Shown here: in pieces, positions 54,688-63,569 of the stretch
Numbering within the stretch: position 1 is the first letter of the stretch
Layout of the letters: every line of letters begins with the position of its first letter
Assembly: GCA_016183775.1 (NCBI GenBank)
Contig: JACPDY010000023.1
Location: 62,001-126,000, forward strand
DNA: 64,000 bases
Origin: Bacteroidota bacterium
GTDB taxonomy: Bacteria > Bacteroidota > Bacteroidia > JABDFU01
Direction: 5' to 3'
Translations under genes and position numbers: made by a program
Notes under the pieces: generated by a model
Database searches by the model: none
Seen by the model: only the letters and a program-made list of their open reading frames with translations
What the model was told of the DNA's origin: nothing

Positions 54688-56241
54688 TTGAACAACGAAT
54701 TAATAATACACTCAACCCCGAACGAGGTTATTATTGCCTTGCTGCGCGACAAACGACTGGTTGAGCTGAATCGCGAAAAAACCAACAATAATTTTTCCGT
54801 GGGCGACTTTTACCTGGGAAAAGTTAAAAAAGTGATGCCCGGACTTAACGCCGCATTTGTTGATGTTGGTTATGAAAAAGACGCCTTTTTACATTATCTC
54901 GATCTTGGTCCGCAGGCGGCTTCATTAATGAAGTACACAAAACTTGCGCAAACCGGAAAGCTGAACTCTTCCGATCTTGGTAATTTCCGTAACGAGAGTG
55001 ACATTCCGAAAGATGGCAAAATATCAAGCATGGTATCAACCGGACAAAACATTCTTGTTCAGATCGCCAAAGAACCCATATCAACAAAAGGTCCCCGCAT
55101 CACATCCGAACTATCAATTGCCGGACGATTTTTAGTGCTGGTTCCTTTTTCAGATAAAATTTCTGTATCGCAAAAAATCACGGAGAACGAAGAGAAGAAC
55201 AGGCTCAAACGGCTGATGCAGAGCATTAAACCAAAAAACTTCGGTGTGATCGTTCGTACTGTCGCTGAAAATAAAAGTGTTGCCGAACTTGATGCCGACC
55301 TGAAAGACCTCATCAACAAATGGAATACTTGCTTCGTTGAAATGAAAACGGCACAACCACCTAAAAAAGTGCTGGGTGAACTTGACCGCACTTCTGCTAT
55401 TTTACGCGACATGCTCAACGCCTCATTCCAGAATATACACGTTGACGATCCGAAGATGTTTGAGGAAATAAAAAGTTATTTACGCACCATTTCACCGGAG
55501 CAGGAAAAAATAGCGAAGCTCTACAAGGGTACAGTACCGATATTCGATCATTTTGATGTTGACAAACAAATGAAAGCGTTGTTTGGCAAAACAGTTACCA
55601 TGAAAACCGGCGCTTACCTCATTGTTGAACATACCGAAGCGCTGCACGTAATTGATGTGAACAGCGGACACCGCGCGAAGTCGGGTTCATCGCAGGAACA
55701 GAACGCACTGGAAGTGAACCTCGACGCGGCTGTTGAAGTGGCCCGCCAGTTGAGGCTGCGCGATATGGGCGGAATTATTGTGGTTGACTTTATTGATCTG
55801 CACTCAGCCGAAAACCGAAAAAAATTATTCAATAAGCTGCGCGACGAAATGCATACCGATCGCGCCAAGCACAACATACTTCCTCCCAGTAAATTTGGTT
55901 TGGTACAGATCACCCGTGAACGTGTGCGCCCTGCAACAAATGTTATTACCGTTGAAAAATGCCCTACCTGCGGTGGTACAGGTGAGATACAAGCAAGCGT
56001 ATTGCTTATCGACCAGATCGAAAACAATTTACGTTATATACTTACAGAACAGAACGAAAAAGAGATCACCCTTTGTGTACACCCCTTTATTGAAGCTTAT
56101 CTGACCAAAGGTCTGTTCACTTCAATTTTTGGAAAATGGAAACGCAAGTACGGCAAAAAGATGAAGATCAAGGCTGTCTCATCCTATCATTTTATGGAAT
56201 ACCATTTCCTTAATAAGGCGGAAGATGAGATAAAGCTGTGA
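54688..56241 (+). CDS. rng: Ribonuclease G/E family protein
   Basis: RNase G/E cleaves single-stranded RNA and matures rRNA and mRNA. The 517-residue protein has the S1 domain at the N-terminus (DFYLGKVKKVMPGLNAAFVDVG), the DNase I-like catalytic part (HVIDVNSGHRA; GGIIVVDFIDL) and the Zn-link Cys pair (CPTCGGTG). The start is TTG at 54688, with conserved sequence (ELIIHSTPNEVIIALL) beginning at once. It lacks the long C-terminal degradosome scaffold of RNase E. Confidence 0.95.
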   Translation: MNNELIIHSTPNEVIIALLRDKRLVELNREKTNNNFSVGDFYLGKVKKVMPGLNAAFVDVGYEKDAFLHYLDLGPQAASLMKYTKLAQTGKLNSSDLGNFRNESDIPKDGKISSMVSTGQNILVQIAKEPISTKGPRITSELSIAGRFLVLVPFSDKISVSQKITENEEKNRLKRLMQSIKPKNFGVIVRTVAENKSVAELDADLKDLINKWNTCFVEMKTAQPPKKVLGELDRTSAILRDMLNASFQNIHVDDPKMFEEIKSYLRTISPEQEKIAKLYKGTVPIFDHFDVDKQMKALFGKTVTMKTGAYLIVEHTEALHVIDVNSGHRAKSGSSQEQNALEVNLDAAVEVARQLRLRDMGGIIVVDFIDLHSAENRKKLFNKLRDEMHTDRAKHNILPPSKFGLVQITRERVRPATNVITVEKCPTCGGTGEIQASVLLIDQIENNLRYILTEQNEKEITLCVHPFIEAYLTKGLFTSIFGKWKRKYGKKMKIKAVSSYHFMEYHFLNKAEDEIKL

Positions 56242-56265
56242 TGGCTGTTTTATTTACTACTCATA

Positions 56266-56478
56266 TTAATCCTGCCAGGTTATAAGCGTGTACTTTCCAT
56301 TATCTTTCAGATCACGATAGCTATACCCGTAGCAAAACAAATATACATTGCCGTTTTTGGCCTTCCAGTAATGGGTGAAATAGTTAAAATCGAATCCCTC
56401 CTTTTGCAATAGCTCCTTTTTTTATCTGAGCTTGTCCGGATAAGGTATAACGTTGTAATATATATACTTCGGTTTAAT
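56266..56478 (-). pseudogene. Decayed small protein gene (nonsense codon, lost start)
   Basis: Minus-strand reading from 56478 gives IKPKYIYYNVIPYPDKLR, an in-frame TAA (56422-56424), then KKELLQKEGFDFNYFTHYW, KAKNGNVYLFCYGYSY and RDLKDNGKYTLITWQD, ending at TAA 56266-56268. This is clearly protein-like over 70 codons. A CAA to TAA change would explain the stop, and the first codon is ATT where ATG is expected. It is a small uncharacterised protein family by appearance. Confidence 0.7.
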
Positions 56479-56507
56479 TTAATCACCTTTCGATTTTTTA
56501 TAAACCT

Positions 56508-57182
56508 TCAACTCTTAATATTTGAAAAAACCAAATCTTCAAGAAACGATACAAGTTTCCTTTCATCTTTGGTTGCTCCAAAATCAGTCAGTGATGGAAG
56601 ATTCTGCATATAAAATTTTTGGGAATGAGCCATTTCTATAATGGTGGATGCTATTGAGTGTGGGTATTTGTATTTCGGATTGTATTCCTTTATGAAACTT
56701 GCAATTCTTGCACACAAATCTTTATACGGTTTAAATAGTTTTGCCTTATTGTCTTCAGTAACATGCTTAGTAAGAAATGACTTAGCGCCTTCAGCCATGA
56801 CAATTTCATTGAGAATTTTTTCATTGATGTATTCTGTTGTAATATCGTCTTCAACATGGGCAGACAATAACTGTATAGCTTTTTTAATTTTTATTTCAGG
56901 ATTTTTTATATTGTTGGTTTGAAATATTAAACGATACTCCTGCCAACTCCAATACCAATCAACAATGTAAATAAGTAAACGATGTTTATTTTCAAAATAG
57001 CGATAAATGCCTGCTTCTGTAGTAGCAATTTCTTCCGCTAACTTTTTAAATGTAAATGCTTCAAATCCAATCTTATGAATAAGGACAATGCTATGCTGTA
57101 TAATTTTCCTTCCTAATTCTGTGTCTTCAGGGTTACGAAGAAACAGCTTTTCATTCATCTTAATCTTAATTGATAAGTCCAT
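56508..57182 (-). CDS. TetR/AcrR-family transcriptional regulator
   Basis: The 224-residue protein has a TetR-type DNA-binding domain (GRKIIQHSIVLIHKIGFEAF, FKKLAEEIATTEAGIYRYFENKHRLL, about 25-75) and a helical ligand domain. It is divergent from the SulP transporter gene, with 105 bases between them. By layout it is the likely repressor of the SulP operon. The ligand is unknown. Confidence 0.9.
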   Translation of the reverse strand: MDLSIKIKMNEKLFLRNPEDTELGRKIIQHSIVLIHKIGFEAFTFKKLAEEIATTEAGIYRYFENKHRLLIYIVDWYWSWQEYRLIFQTNNIKNPEIKIKKAIQLLSAHVEDDITTEYINEKILNEIVMAEGAKSFLTKHVTEDNKAKLFKPYKDLCARIASFIKEYNPKYKYPHSIASTIIEMAHSQKFYMQNLPSLTDFGATKDERKLVSFLEDLVFSNIKS

Positions 57183-57221
57183 TATTTGTTAATTTATAAC
57201 AAATGTAAGTATATTTTTTAT

Positions 57222-57236
57222 GATAGCAATACTATC
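57222..57236. promoter_or_regulatory. Candidate TetR operator
   Basis: GATAG-CAATA-CTATC is a perfect inverted repeat with 5-base half-sites in the divergent tetR-sulP promoter region, 18 bases before the -7 box at 57254. Confidence 0.4.
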
Positions 57237-57253
57237 TATTTAAATATTATTAC

Positions 57254-57261
57254 TACTTTTG
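57254..57261 (+). promoter_or_regulatory. -7 promoter box of the SulP operon
   Basis: TACTTTTG is an exact TAnnTTTG match 26 bases before the SulP ATG. Confidence 0.5.
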
Positions 57262-57287
57262 TCTGAAAATATTTAAAACACATAATT

Positions 57288-58835
57288 ATGAAACATTTAT
57301 TTAAAGAACTAAAAAATGATTTACCGGCAAGCATTGTCGTGTTTTTTGTAGCACTCCCCTTATGCTTAGGCATTGCGCTTGCTTCGGGTGCTCCATTGTT
57401 TGCAGGCATTATAGCAGGTATTACAGGTGGCATTGTAGTTGGCATGGCAAGTGGATCTCCCTTGGGGGTGAGTGGTCCCGCAGCTGGATTAGCAGTCATT
57501 GTTTTAACATCCATCGCTTCCCTGGGCGGTTCTTGGGAAGCATTTTTAACAGCTGTAGTTTTAGCAGGTATCATACAACTTATATTGGGGTATGCCAAAG
57601 CTGGCTTTATTGCCTTCTTCTTTCCTTCTTCTGTTATTAAAGGAATGCTAACAGGTATAGGTCTATTAATTATATTAAAACAAATACCTCACGCATTGGG
57701 TTGGGATAAAGATGCAGAAGGAGATGATGCTTTTATTCAAGCCGATGGAGAAAATACATTTTCTGAAATTTTTAAGACACTTGACTATATAGCCCCGGGT
57801 GCATTGTTAATAGCAGCCATCTCGTTAGTCATACTGATTTTTGGGGACACCGTATTAACCAAAAAACATAAAATATTTGGGATGATAAACGGTCCGCTTG
57901 TAGTTGTTGTTTTTGGAATTGTGATGTTTAATTTATATCAAAACGGAGTACTTGATTTTAGTTTAAACGCAAAACAAGTTGTTGCTATACCAGTTCCAAA
58001 CTCAATTGCAGATTTTTTCAGTCAGTTTACTCTACCTGATTTTTCAGCAATAACAAATTTTGAGGTCTGGAAGATAGCTATTGTATTGGCTATTGTAGCC
58101 AGTTTAGAAACGCTACTATGTGTAGAAGCTACCGACAAAATGGATCCCGATAAAAGAATTACACCCACAAATAGAGAACTAAAAGCACAAGGGCTGGGAA
58201 ATGTAATTTCTGGATTAATTGGCGGGTTGCCGGTTACACAAGTAATTGTCCGCAGCTCAGCGAATATAGCTTTTGGTGGAAAAACAAAAATGTCGGCAAT
58301 CCTACACGGTGTTTTCCTATTAGTAAGTGCTCTTACAATTGGAAGTGTTTTGAATATGATACCATTGGCAAGCTTAGCAGCCATTCTATTCATGGTTGGT
58401 TACAAATTAGCCAAACCAGCTTTGTTTAAACAAATGTATAAATTAGGTTGGGAGCAGTTTATTCCATTCACAGCTACCGTTGTGGCTATTTTGGTCACCG
58501 ACTTATTAAAGGGTATTACAATAGGCGTTCTTTTTGGCATCTTCTACACCTTACGCCATAGTTATCGTAATTCACATCACATGAAAGACATTGCAATAAC
58601 TGAAAAGGGGCAGGAAGTGCATCATCTTGTTTTAGCTGAAGAAGTTTCATTTTTTAATAAAGCAAGTGTTATCCAAGCTTTGGATGCAATACCTAAAAAC
58701 TCAAAAGTTATTATCGACTGTTCTAAATCAAAGTCAATTGCATACGATGTGATAGAAGTAATTCAAAATTTCGAAGACAATTCCAAAACAAGAAACATCA
58801 CCGTTGAGAAAATCAATTTTATAAAACCCACTTGA
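57288..58835 (+). CDS. SulP-family inorganic anion transporter (probable bicarbonate uptake)
   Basis: This is a 515-residue polytopic SulP/SLC26 transporter: DLPASIVVFFVALPLCLGIA at the N-terminus, GVSGPAAGLAVIVLTS, an NRELKAQGLGNVISGLIGGL loop typical of this family, and a short C-terminal STAS-like domain (about 430-515). SulP proteins carry sulfate, bicarbonate or other anions. The carbonic anhydrase gene 29 bases downstream favours bicarbonate, but substrate is not determined by sequence. The gene is visibly AT-rich compared with rng upstream. Confidence 0.9.
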   Translation: MKHLFKELKNDLPASIVVFFVALPLCLGIALASGAPLFAGIIAGITGGIVVGMASGSPLGVSGPAAGLAVIVLTSIASLGGSWEAFLTAVVLAGIIQLILGYAKAGFIAFFFPSSVIKGMLTGIGLLIILKQIPHALGWDKDAEGDDAFIQADGENTFSEIFKTLDYIAPGALLIAAISLVILIFGDTVLTKKHKIFGMINGPLVVVVFGIVMFNLYQNGVLDFSLNAKQVVAIPVPNSIADFFSQFTLPDFSAITNFEVWKIAIVLAIVASLETLLCVEATDKMDPDKRITPTNRELKAQGLGNVISGLIGGLPVTQVIVRSSANIAFGGKTKMSAILHGVFLLVSALTIGSVLNMIPLASLAAILFMVGYKLAKPALFKQMYKLGWEQFIPFTATVVAILVTDLLKGITIGVLFGIFYTLRHSYRNSHHMKDIAITEKGQEVHHLVLAEEVSFFNKASVIQALDAIPKNSKVIIDCSKSKSIAYDVIEVIQNFEDNSKTRNITVEKINFIKPT

Positions 58836-58864
58836 TTTACTAACAATTAAAAAAAACAAAAAAA

Positions 58865-59536
58865 ATGAAAACATTAACTAAAGAAATGCAAACTGCCATT
58901 ACACCTGCTATGGCATTAGATTTATTAAAAGAAGGCAATAAAAGATTTGTAAATAATCTTAAAATAAACCGAAACCTTTTACAACAAGCAAATGAAACAT
59001 CGGACGGACAACACCCTTTTGCGGTAATTCTTAGTTGTATTGACAGCAGAACTTCGGCAGAATTAATTTTTGACCAAGGACTTGGTGATGTGTTTAGTGT
59101 TCGTATTGCAGGGAATATTATCAATGAAGATATTTTGGGCAGTATGGAATTTGGCTGTAAAGTGGCAGGTTCAAAAATCATTCTTGTTTTGGGACACACA
59201 AAATGCGGTGCAGTAAAAGGTGCTTGCGACCACGTAGAAATGGGTAATCTGACAGCACTACTCACCAAAATAAGACCTGCCGTTGATGAGGAACAGACTA
59301 TAACAAACAATCGCAGTTCGGGCAACGCAGAATTTGTAGAAAAAGTCGCTGCCATCAATGTAAAACGAACCGTTAAAGCCATTATGGAACGTAGTCCAAT
59401 CTTAAAAGAAATGATTGAATCCGGAACAATAGGAATTGTAGGAGGAACACATGACATAACAACGGGCTTGGTAACATTTTATTCCGAAACTTTGTTTTTA
59501 AATCACCAATTGATAAATGAGAAAACCGTTGCATAA
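58865..59536 (+). CDS. Beta-class carbonic anhydrase
   Basis: This enzyme interconverts CO2 and bicarbonate. The 223-residue protein has the beta-class zinc site: C58 in SCIDSRTSAE (with the D60/R62 dyad), H111 and C114 in VLGHTKCGAVKGAC. The usual conserved GNI segment (RIAGNIINEDI) is present. No signal peptide is seen, so it is probably cytoplasmic. It follows SulP and overlaps the next gene by 20 bases. Confidence 0.94.
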   Translation: MKTLTKEMQTAITPAMALDLLKEGNKRFVNNLKINRNLLQQANETSDGQHPFAVILSCIDSRTSAELIFDQGLGDVFSVRIAGNIINEDILGSMEFGCKVAGSKIILVLGHTKCGAVKGACDHVEMGNLTALLTKIRPAVDEEQTITNNRSSGNAEFVEKVAAINVKRTVKAIMERSPILKEMIESGTIGIVGGTHDITTGLVTFYSETLFLNHQLINEKTVA

Positions 59537-60233
59537 ACGAATAAATATTTTTTGTGTTATTGTATTTTTATTGAACTATTCATCGTTTGGACAGTCGCCA
59601 TCAGGCACAACCGGTAACTGGTTAATGTGCTTTAAGCAAACACGCCTGAACAATAAATGGAGCATTCATACAGAAGCACAATACCGCAGCTTTGAAATCA
59701 CTCCAAACACCGAACAAATGCTTTTACGTGGTGGCATTAATTATCATATAAACAATTCTGCTTTTACAAGTATTGGATACGCCTATGTTACAAATTATGC
59801 TTTTGATAAAGAACAATTGTCAGGAGTTCAAGTTACAGAAAATCGAATTTGGCAACAGTTTCTTATGCGTAACAATTTAGGAAGATGTTTATTCGAACAT
59901 CGTTATCGCCTTGAACAAAGATGGATACAATCAAACAACAATAACCGATACCTTGACAGGGTAAGATATTTGCTTAGAATCACTGTACCTCTCAATAAAA
60001 AAGAAATAGAAAAAAACACCTTGTTTCTTGGTTTTTATGATGAGATATTTATCAATCTTTCAGCCCTACCATTTGATAGAAACCGACTATACGGAGCAAT
60101 GGGATATCAGTTTTTGCCAAATGCAAATATTCAAATAGGATACCTTGCTCAAACAGTAAATATTACTACAAAACAATATTTACAAGCAGCTGTTTTTTAT
60201 AACATTGATTTTAGAAAAAAAAGAATGACCTGA
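59517..60233 (+). CDS. DUF2490 outer-membrane-type protein
   Basis: This 238-residue protein has an N-terminal hydrophobic signal (NIFCVIVFLLNYSSFG) and the DUF2490 pattern: WLMCFKQTRLNNKWSIHTEA, a RYRLEQRWI strand and alternating beta strands to the end (YNIDFRKKRMT). The family is a probable outer-membrane barrel without assigned role. It overlaps the carbonic anhydrase gene by 20 bases, so it is translated with it. Confidence 0.85.
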   Translation: MRKPLHKRINIFCVIVFLLNYSSFGQSPSGTTGNWLMCFKQTRLNNKWSIHTEAQYRSFEITPNTEQMLLRGGINYHINNSAFTSIGYAYVTNYAFDKEQLSGVQVTENRIWQQFLMRNNLGRCLFEHRYRLEQRWIQSNNNNRYLDRVRYLLRITVPLNKKEIEKNTLFLGFYDEIFINLSALPFDRNRLYGAMGYQFLPNANIQIGYLAQTVNITTKQYLQAAVFYNIDFRKKRMT

Positions 60234-60259
60234 TTTGCAAACAAAAGATACAATTAAAA

Positions 60260-60688
60260 TTGGAAAATTTTAAAAATAACAGCAAGCAAATTTTGATTTT
60301 TGAACAAGGTGGCACCCTTTGGATGAACATTCAGAAAAAATTAGAAAGCAATGGTTATGCGGTTCATCGGGCACAAGCTCTGCTGAAAAAAAATATTCTT
60401 GATTATGTTTCTTTCCGAAATGCTGTTCTCAGGGTGTTTGCTCTCCCAAATGAGAATGTGCCACATCTTGTTATTTGCGACACTGACACCTCACAAAAAA
60501 AAGAACTTGAAGAATTTAAAAAACAATGCAGAAAAAAGAAACTCCCAATAATTTACATTACTTCAGAAATTGATAATAAGATCATAAATGAACGAAAAAA
60601 TAATGCCATTGGCATTTTTAAAAAACCATTCAACAGCGACACTATTATTGAACTTATTAACGAACACTTCATAAATACAGCCATTTAA
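60260..60688 (+). CDS. Degenerate response-regulator receiver-like protein
   Basis: The 142-residue protein starts with TTG and has the layout of a lone CheY-like receiver: a first strand (QILIFEQGG), a candidate phosphoryl Asp in VICDTD, a Thr/Ser strand (IIYITSE) and the conserved Lys-Pro in GIFKKPF. The acidic pair that follows strand 1 in true receivers is only E-Q here, so metal-dependent phosphorylation is doubtful. It has no output domain. Confidence 0.65.
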   Translation: MENFKNNSKQILIFEQGGTLWMNIQKKLESNGYAVHRAQALLKKNILDYVSFRNAVLRVFALPNENVPHLVICDTDTSQKKELEEFKKQCRKKKLPIIYITSEIDNKIINERKNNAIGIFKKPFNSDTIIELINEHFINTAI

Positions 60689-60700
60689 AACCAACAAACT

Positions 60701-61669
60701 ATGAACGCAATTACAAAAACAGATTTTACATTTCCGAAGCAAAAATCATTTTACAAAGGCAAAGTAAGAGATGTGTACAACATTGATGATAAATACCTTG
60801 TAATGATTGTTAGCGACCGTATTTCAGCATTTGATGTTGTTCTTCCAAAAGGAATTCCAAACAAAGGACAAGTGCTTAATCAAATTGCAGCAAAATTTAT
60901 GGCAACCACTTCGCACATTGTTCCCAACTGGATTATAGATGTTCCCGACCCTATGGTTTCGGTTGGATATTTATGCACCCCATTCAAAGTAGAAATGGTA
61001 GTTCGAGGGTATCTTGCCGGACACGCATGGAGAGAATACAAAGCCGGAAAACGTGAACTCTGTGGAGTAAAATTACCTGATGGATTGAAAGAAAACGACA
61101 AGTTCCCCAAACCAATTATCACACCCACAACCAAAGAATCAGTCGGGCATGATGAAGATATTTCCAAAAACGAAATAATCAAACAAGGGCTTGTTTCCGA
61201 AAACGATTATGAGCAACTTGAAAAATACACACACGCTTTATTTGAAAGAGGAACTGACTTTGCAGCCCGCAAAGGATTGATACTTGTTGATACCAAATAT
61301 GAATTTGGAAAAAATAAAAACGGGAAAATTATGCTTATTGACGAAATACATACTCCCGATTCATCAAGATATTTTTATTCAGAAGGGTATCAAGAACGTC
61401 ACGTAAAAGGCGAATCGCAAAAACAACTCTCCAAAGAATTTGTAAGAGAATGGCTTATGGAAAATGGCTTTCAGGGAAAGGAAGGGCAACAAGTTCCTGA
61501 GATGACGGATAATGTTATAAATTCTATTTCTGAGAGATATATTGAACTCTACGAAAACATTACTGGCGATACTTTTATTAAATGTGATGTTTTGCAAGTA
61601 ATAAAACGAGTGAAAGAAAATGTAACGGTATTTCTTAAAAAAGATGAATTGCTCTCAGCCAAATTATAA
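60701..61669 (+). CDS. purC: Phosphoribosylaminoimidazole-succinocarboxamide synthase PurC
   Basis: PurC condenses CAIR with aspartate to SAICAR in purine synthesis. The 322-residue protein has the ATP and substrate motifs: [46 protein letters not shown] split by a short loop, and [14 protein letters not shown]. It is a long form with a C-terminal extension, common in eukaryote-like and Bacteroidota proteins. It follows the receiver gene by 12 bases and is followed by a purE fragment. Confidence 0.95.
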   Translation: MNAITKTDFTFPKQKSFYKGKVRDVYNIDDKYLVMIVSDRISAFDVVLPKGIPNKGQVLNQIAAKFMATTSHIVPNWIIDVPDPMVSVGYLCTPFKVEMVVRGYLAGHAWREYKAGKRELCGVKLPDGLKENDKFPKPIITPTTKESVGHDEDISKNEIIKQGLVSENDYEQLEKYTHALFERGTDFAARKGLILVDTKYEFGKNKNGKIMLIDEIHTPDSSRYFYSEGYQERHVKGESQKQLSKEFVREWLMENGFQGKEGQQVPEMTDNVINSISERYIELYENITGDTFIKCDVLQVIKRVKENVTVFLKKDELLSAKL

Positions 61670-61744
61670 TATAAATCATCAAACAAGCCATTTTCAAGTA
61701 TGCACCTAACTAAATATAAATTCACTATTTAAAAACCTAAAATC

Positions 61745-61831
61745 ATGAAACCACTTGTAAGTATCATTATGGGAAGTACATCTGACATGCCCGTTATTAA
61801 TATCAAAACACTACTGAAAAGACATAAATGA
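61745..61831 (+). pseudogene. purE: N-terminal fragment of purE
   Basis: The first 17 residues (MKPLVSIIMGSTSDMPV) match the start of PurE (N5-CAIR mutase or AIR carboxylase), including the GSTSD phosphate loop. Then the sequence diverges to INIKTLLKRHK and stops. About 90% of the gene is missing. PurE makes CAIR, the substrate of PurC. Confidence 0.85.
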
Positions 61832-61912
61832 TTACGAAGGTAAATAAGATAAAAGATTTGGGCATCTTCAAGAATAGCTGCAAACCGTTAGAACCAATTT
61901 TAAAACCAATAA

Positions 61913-62095
61913 ATTGACACGCAACTCTTCATCTCGATAGTTTCTCTCACCTTAACGATTGGGTTCACTTCCTGCAATGAGCAGGTGAAGACTAACGCAC
62001 CTAAAGACACCCACCTAAAACTAAACCCAGAGGGGAGAGCCAGAAAAAAATGGACACCCAAAAAATCACCTTTCCACAGAATTTCCTCTTCATAA
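61913..62095 (+). pseudogene. Fragment of a lipoprotein gene
   Basis: An open frame without ATG (its first codon after the TAA is ATT) reads a lipoprotein signal: LFISIVSLTLTIGFTSC, with Cys at 61973-61975, then NEQVKTNAPKDTHLKL. Then it becomes basic and low in similarity to anything and stops at 62095. It looks like the 5' end of a lipoprotein gene, cut off. Confidence 0.6.
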
Positions 62096-62133
62096 AACGT
62101 ATATTTGGTTGTTTTACTCCCAAAATATAGGCT

Positions 62134-62958
62134 ATGACTATAAGAAACATATCAGAAATAGAACTTCCCTTATTATTAGAAGCCATTTATCAGAAATACG
62201 GCTACGATTTTCGTCAATATTCAGAGGCGCATATCAAGCGAAGGATTATGAACAGGCTCGCTCTTACTCCATTGGTAAGTATTTCCGAATTACAAAATAA
62301 GGTTTTACATGATGAACTATTCGCTTCCCGGCTTTTACAGGACTTATCTATAACGGTAACAGAAATGTTTCGCGACCCTGACTTTTACAAATCTTTGCGG
62401 GAAAAAGTAATACCAATTTTAAAAACTTATCCCTTCATTAAAATATGGCATGCCGGATGCGCTACAGGAGAGGAAGCTTACTCTATGGCTATTATTTTGA
62501 AAGAGGAAAATCTGTATGACCGCACCACCATTTATGCAACTGATTTTAATCAGCATGCCTTAAATCAGGCGAAAGAAGGCGTTTTTTCCAACGAAAAAAT
62601 TAAAGAATATACCATCAATTATCAAAGAGCCGGAGGAAAAGAATCTTTTGCAGATTATTATACTTCCAAATATGACATGGTTATTATGGATCAGTCATTG
62701 AAAAAGAATATTGTATGGGCGAATCAGAATCTTGTTACCGACAGCGTATTCGCTGAGGTCCATTTGATCCTTTGCAGGAATGTATTGATTTATTTTAATA
62801 AAGATTTACAAAACCGTGTGCAAAAACTTTTTTTTGATAGCCTTGTAAACGGAGGTATACTCTGTTTGGGAATAAAAGAAAGTTTACGCTTCTGCGATTT
62901 TGAAGCACAGTATATAGAGGTGGACAAAAAACAAAAAATATTTAAGAAAAAATACTAA
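62134..62958 (+). CDS. cheR: CheR-family protein-glutamate methyltransferase
   Basis: CheR methylates glutamate side chains of receptors using S-adenosylmethionine. The 274-residue protein has the N-terminal CheR helix domain (RRIMNRLAL) and the SAM-binding fold (WHAGCATGEEAYSMA; YATDFN; LILCRNVLIYF). It is not near flagellar genes. The following cheB and a membrane sensor form one module with it. Confidence 0.93.
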   Translation: MTIRNISEIELPLLLEAIYQKYGYDFRQYSEAHIKRRIMNRLALTPLVSISELQNKVLHDELFASRLLQDLSITVTEMFRDPDFYKSLREKVIPILKTYPFIKIWHAGCATGEEAYSMAIILKEENLYDRTTIYATDFNQHALNQAKEGVFSNEKIKEYTINYQRAGGKESFADYYTSKYDMVIMDQSLKKNIVWANQNLVTDSVFAEVHLILCRNVLIYFNKDLQNRVQKLFFDSLVNGGILCLGIKESLRFCDFEAQYIEVDKKQKIFKKKY

Positions 62959-62972
62959 TACCATTATCCCTC

Positions 62973-63569
62973 TTGAATACAGAACAAAAATACGAGGCTA
63001 TTGTAATTGGGGTTTCTTCAGGAGGGATGAACGCCCTGAGGATTTTTTTATCATCTTTACATATAGATTTTAACATGCCTATAATTATTGTACAACATAC
63101 CAGTCCGCATTCCGACAGTACCTGGATAACCTTGCTAGACAAAGGAAATCACCTGACAATAAAGGAAGCTGACGAAAAAGAGAAAATAGAAACAAGAACC
63201 GTATATATAGCTCCCCCGAATTATCATCTATTAGTAGAAAAAGACAGAACTTTTTCACTCAGCATTGATGAACGGGTAAATTTCGCCCGCCCCTCTATTG
63301 ATGTGCTTTTTGAAACGGCTGCAGATGTTTATAAGGCTAACCTGATTGGTGTAATTTTAACCGGTTCAAACAGCGATGGAACAAACGGACTGAAACGAAT
63401 AAAAGAAAATGGCGGTTTAACGATAGCACAGGATCCTTCTACCGCAGAATCAAGTTATATGCCGGCCTCCGCAATTGCTTCTATGCAGGTGGATCATATT
63501 CTTTCCTTAGAAAATATAGCGAAGTTATTATCAAAAATAAATCAACTCCCTAAAACACACACCACATGA
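62973..63569 (+). CDS. cheB: CheB-family methylesterase domain protein without receiver
   Basis: The 198-residue protein consists only of the CheB catalytic domain: the Ser/His/Asp triad is S15 (GVSSGG), H42 (QHTSPHSD) and D135 (GSNSDGTNG). The N-terminal receiver domain of canonical CheB is missing. It starts at TTG and its stop overlaps the start of the next gene by four bases (ATGA). It likely demethylates receptor glutamates in concert with CheR. Confidence 0.93.
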   Translation: MNTEQKYEAIVIGVSSGGMNALRIFLSSLHIDFNMPIIIVQHTSPHSDSTWITLLDKGNHLTIKEADEKEKIETRTVYIAPPNYHLLVEKDRTFSLSIDERVNFARPSIDVLFETAADVYKANLIGVILTGSNSDGTNGLKRIKENGGLTIAQDPSTAESSYMPASAIASMQVDHILSLENIAKLLSKINQLPKTHTT

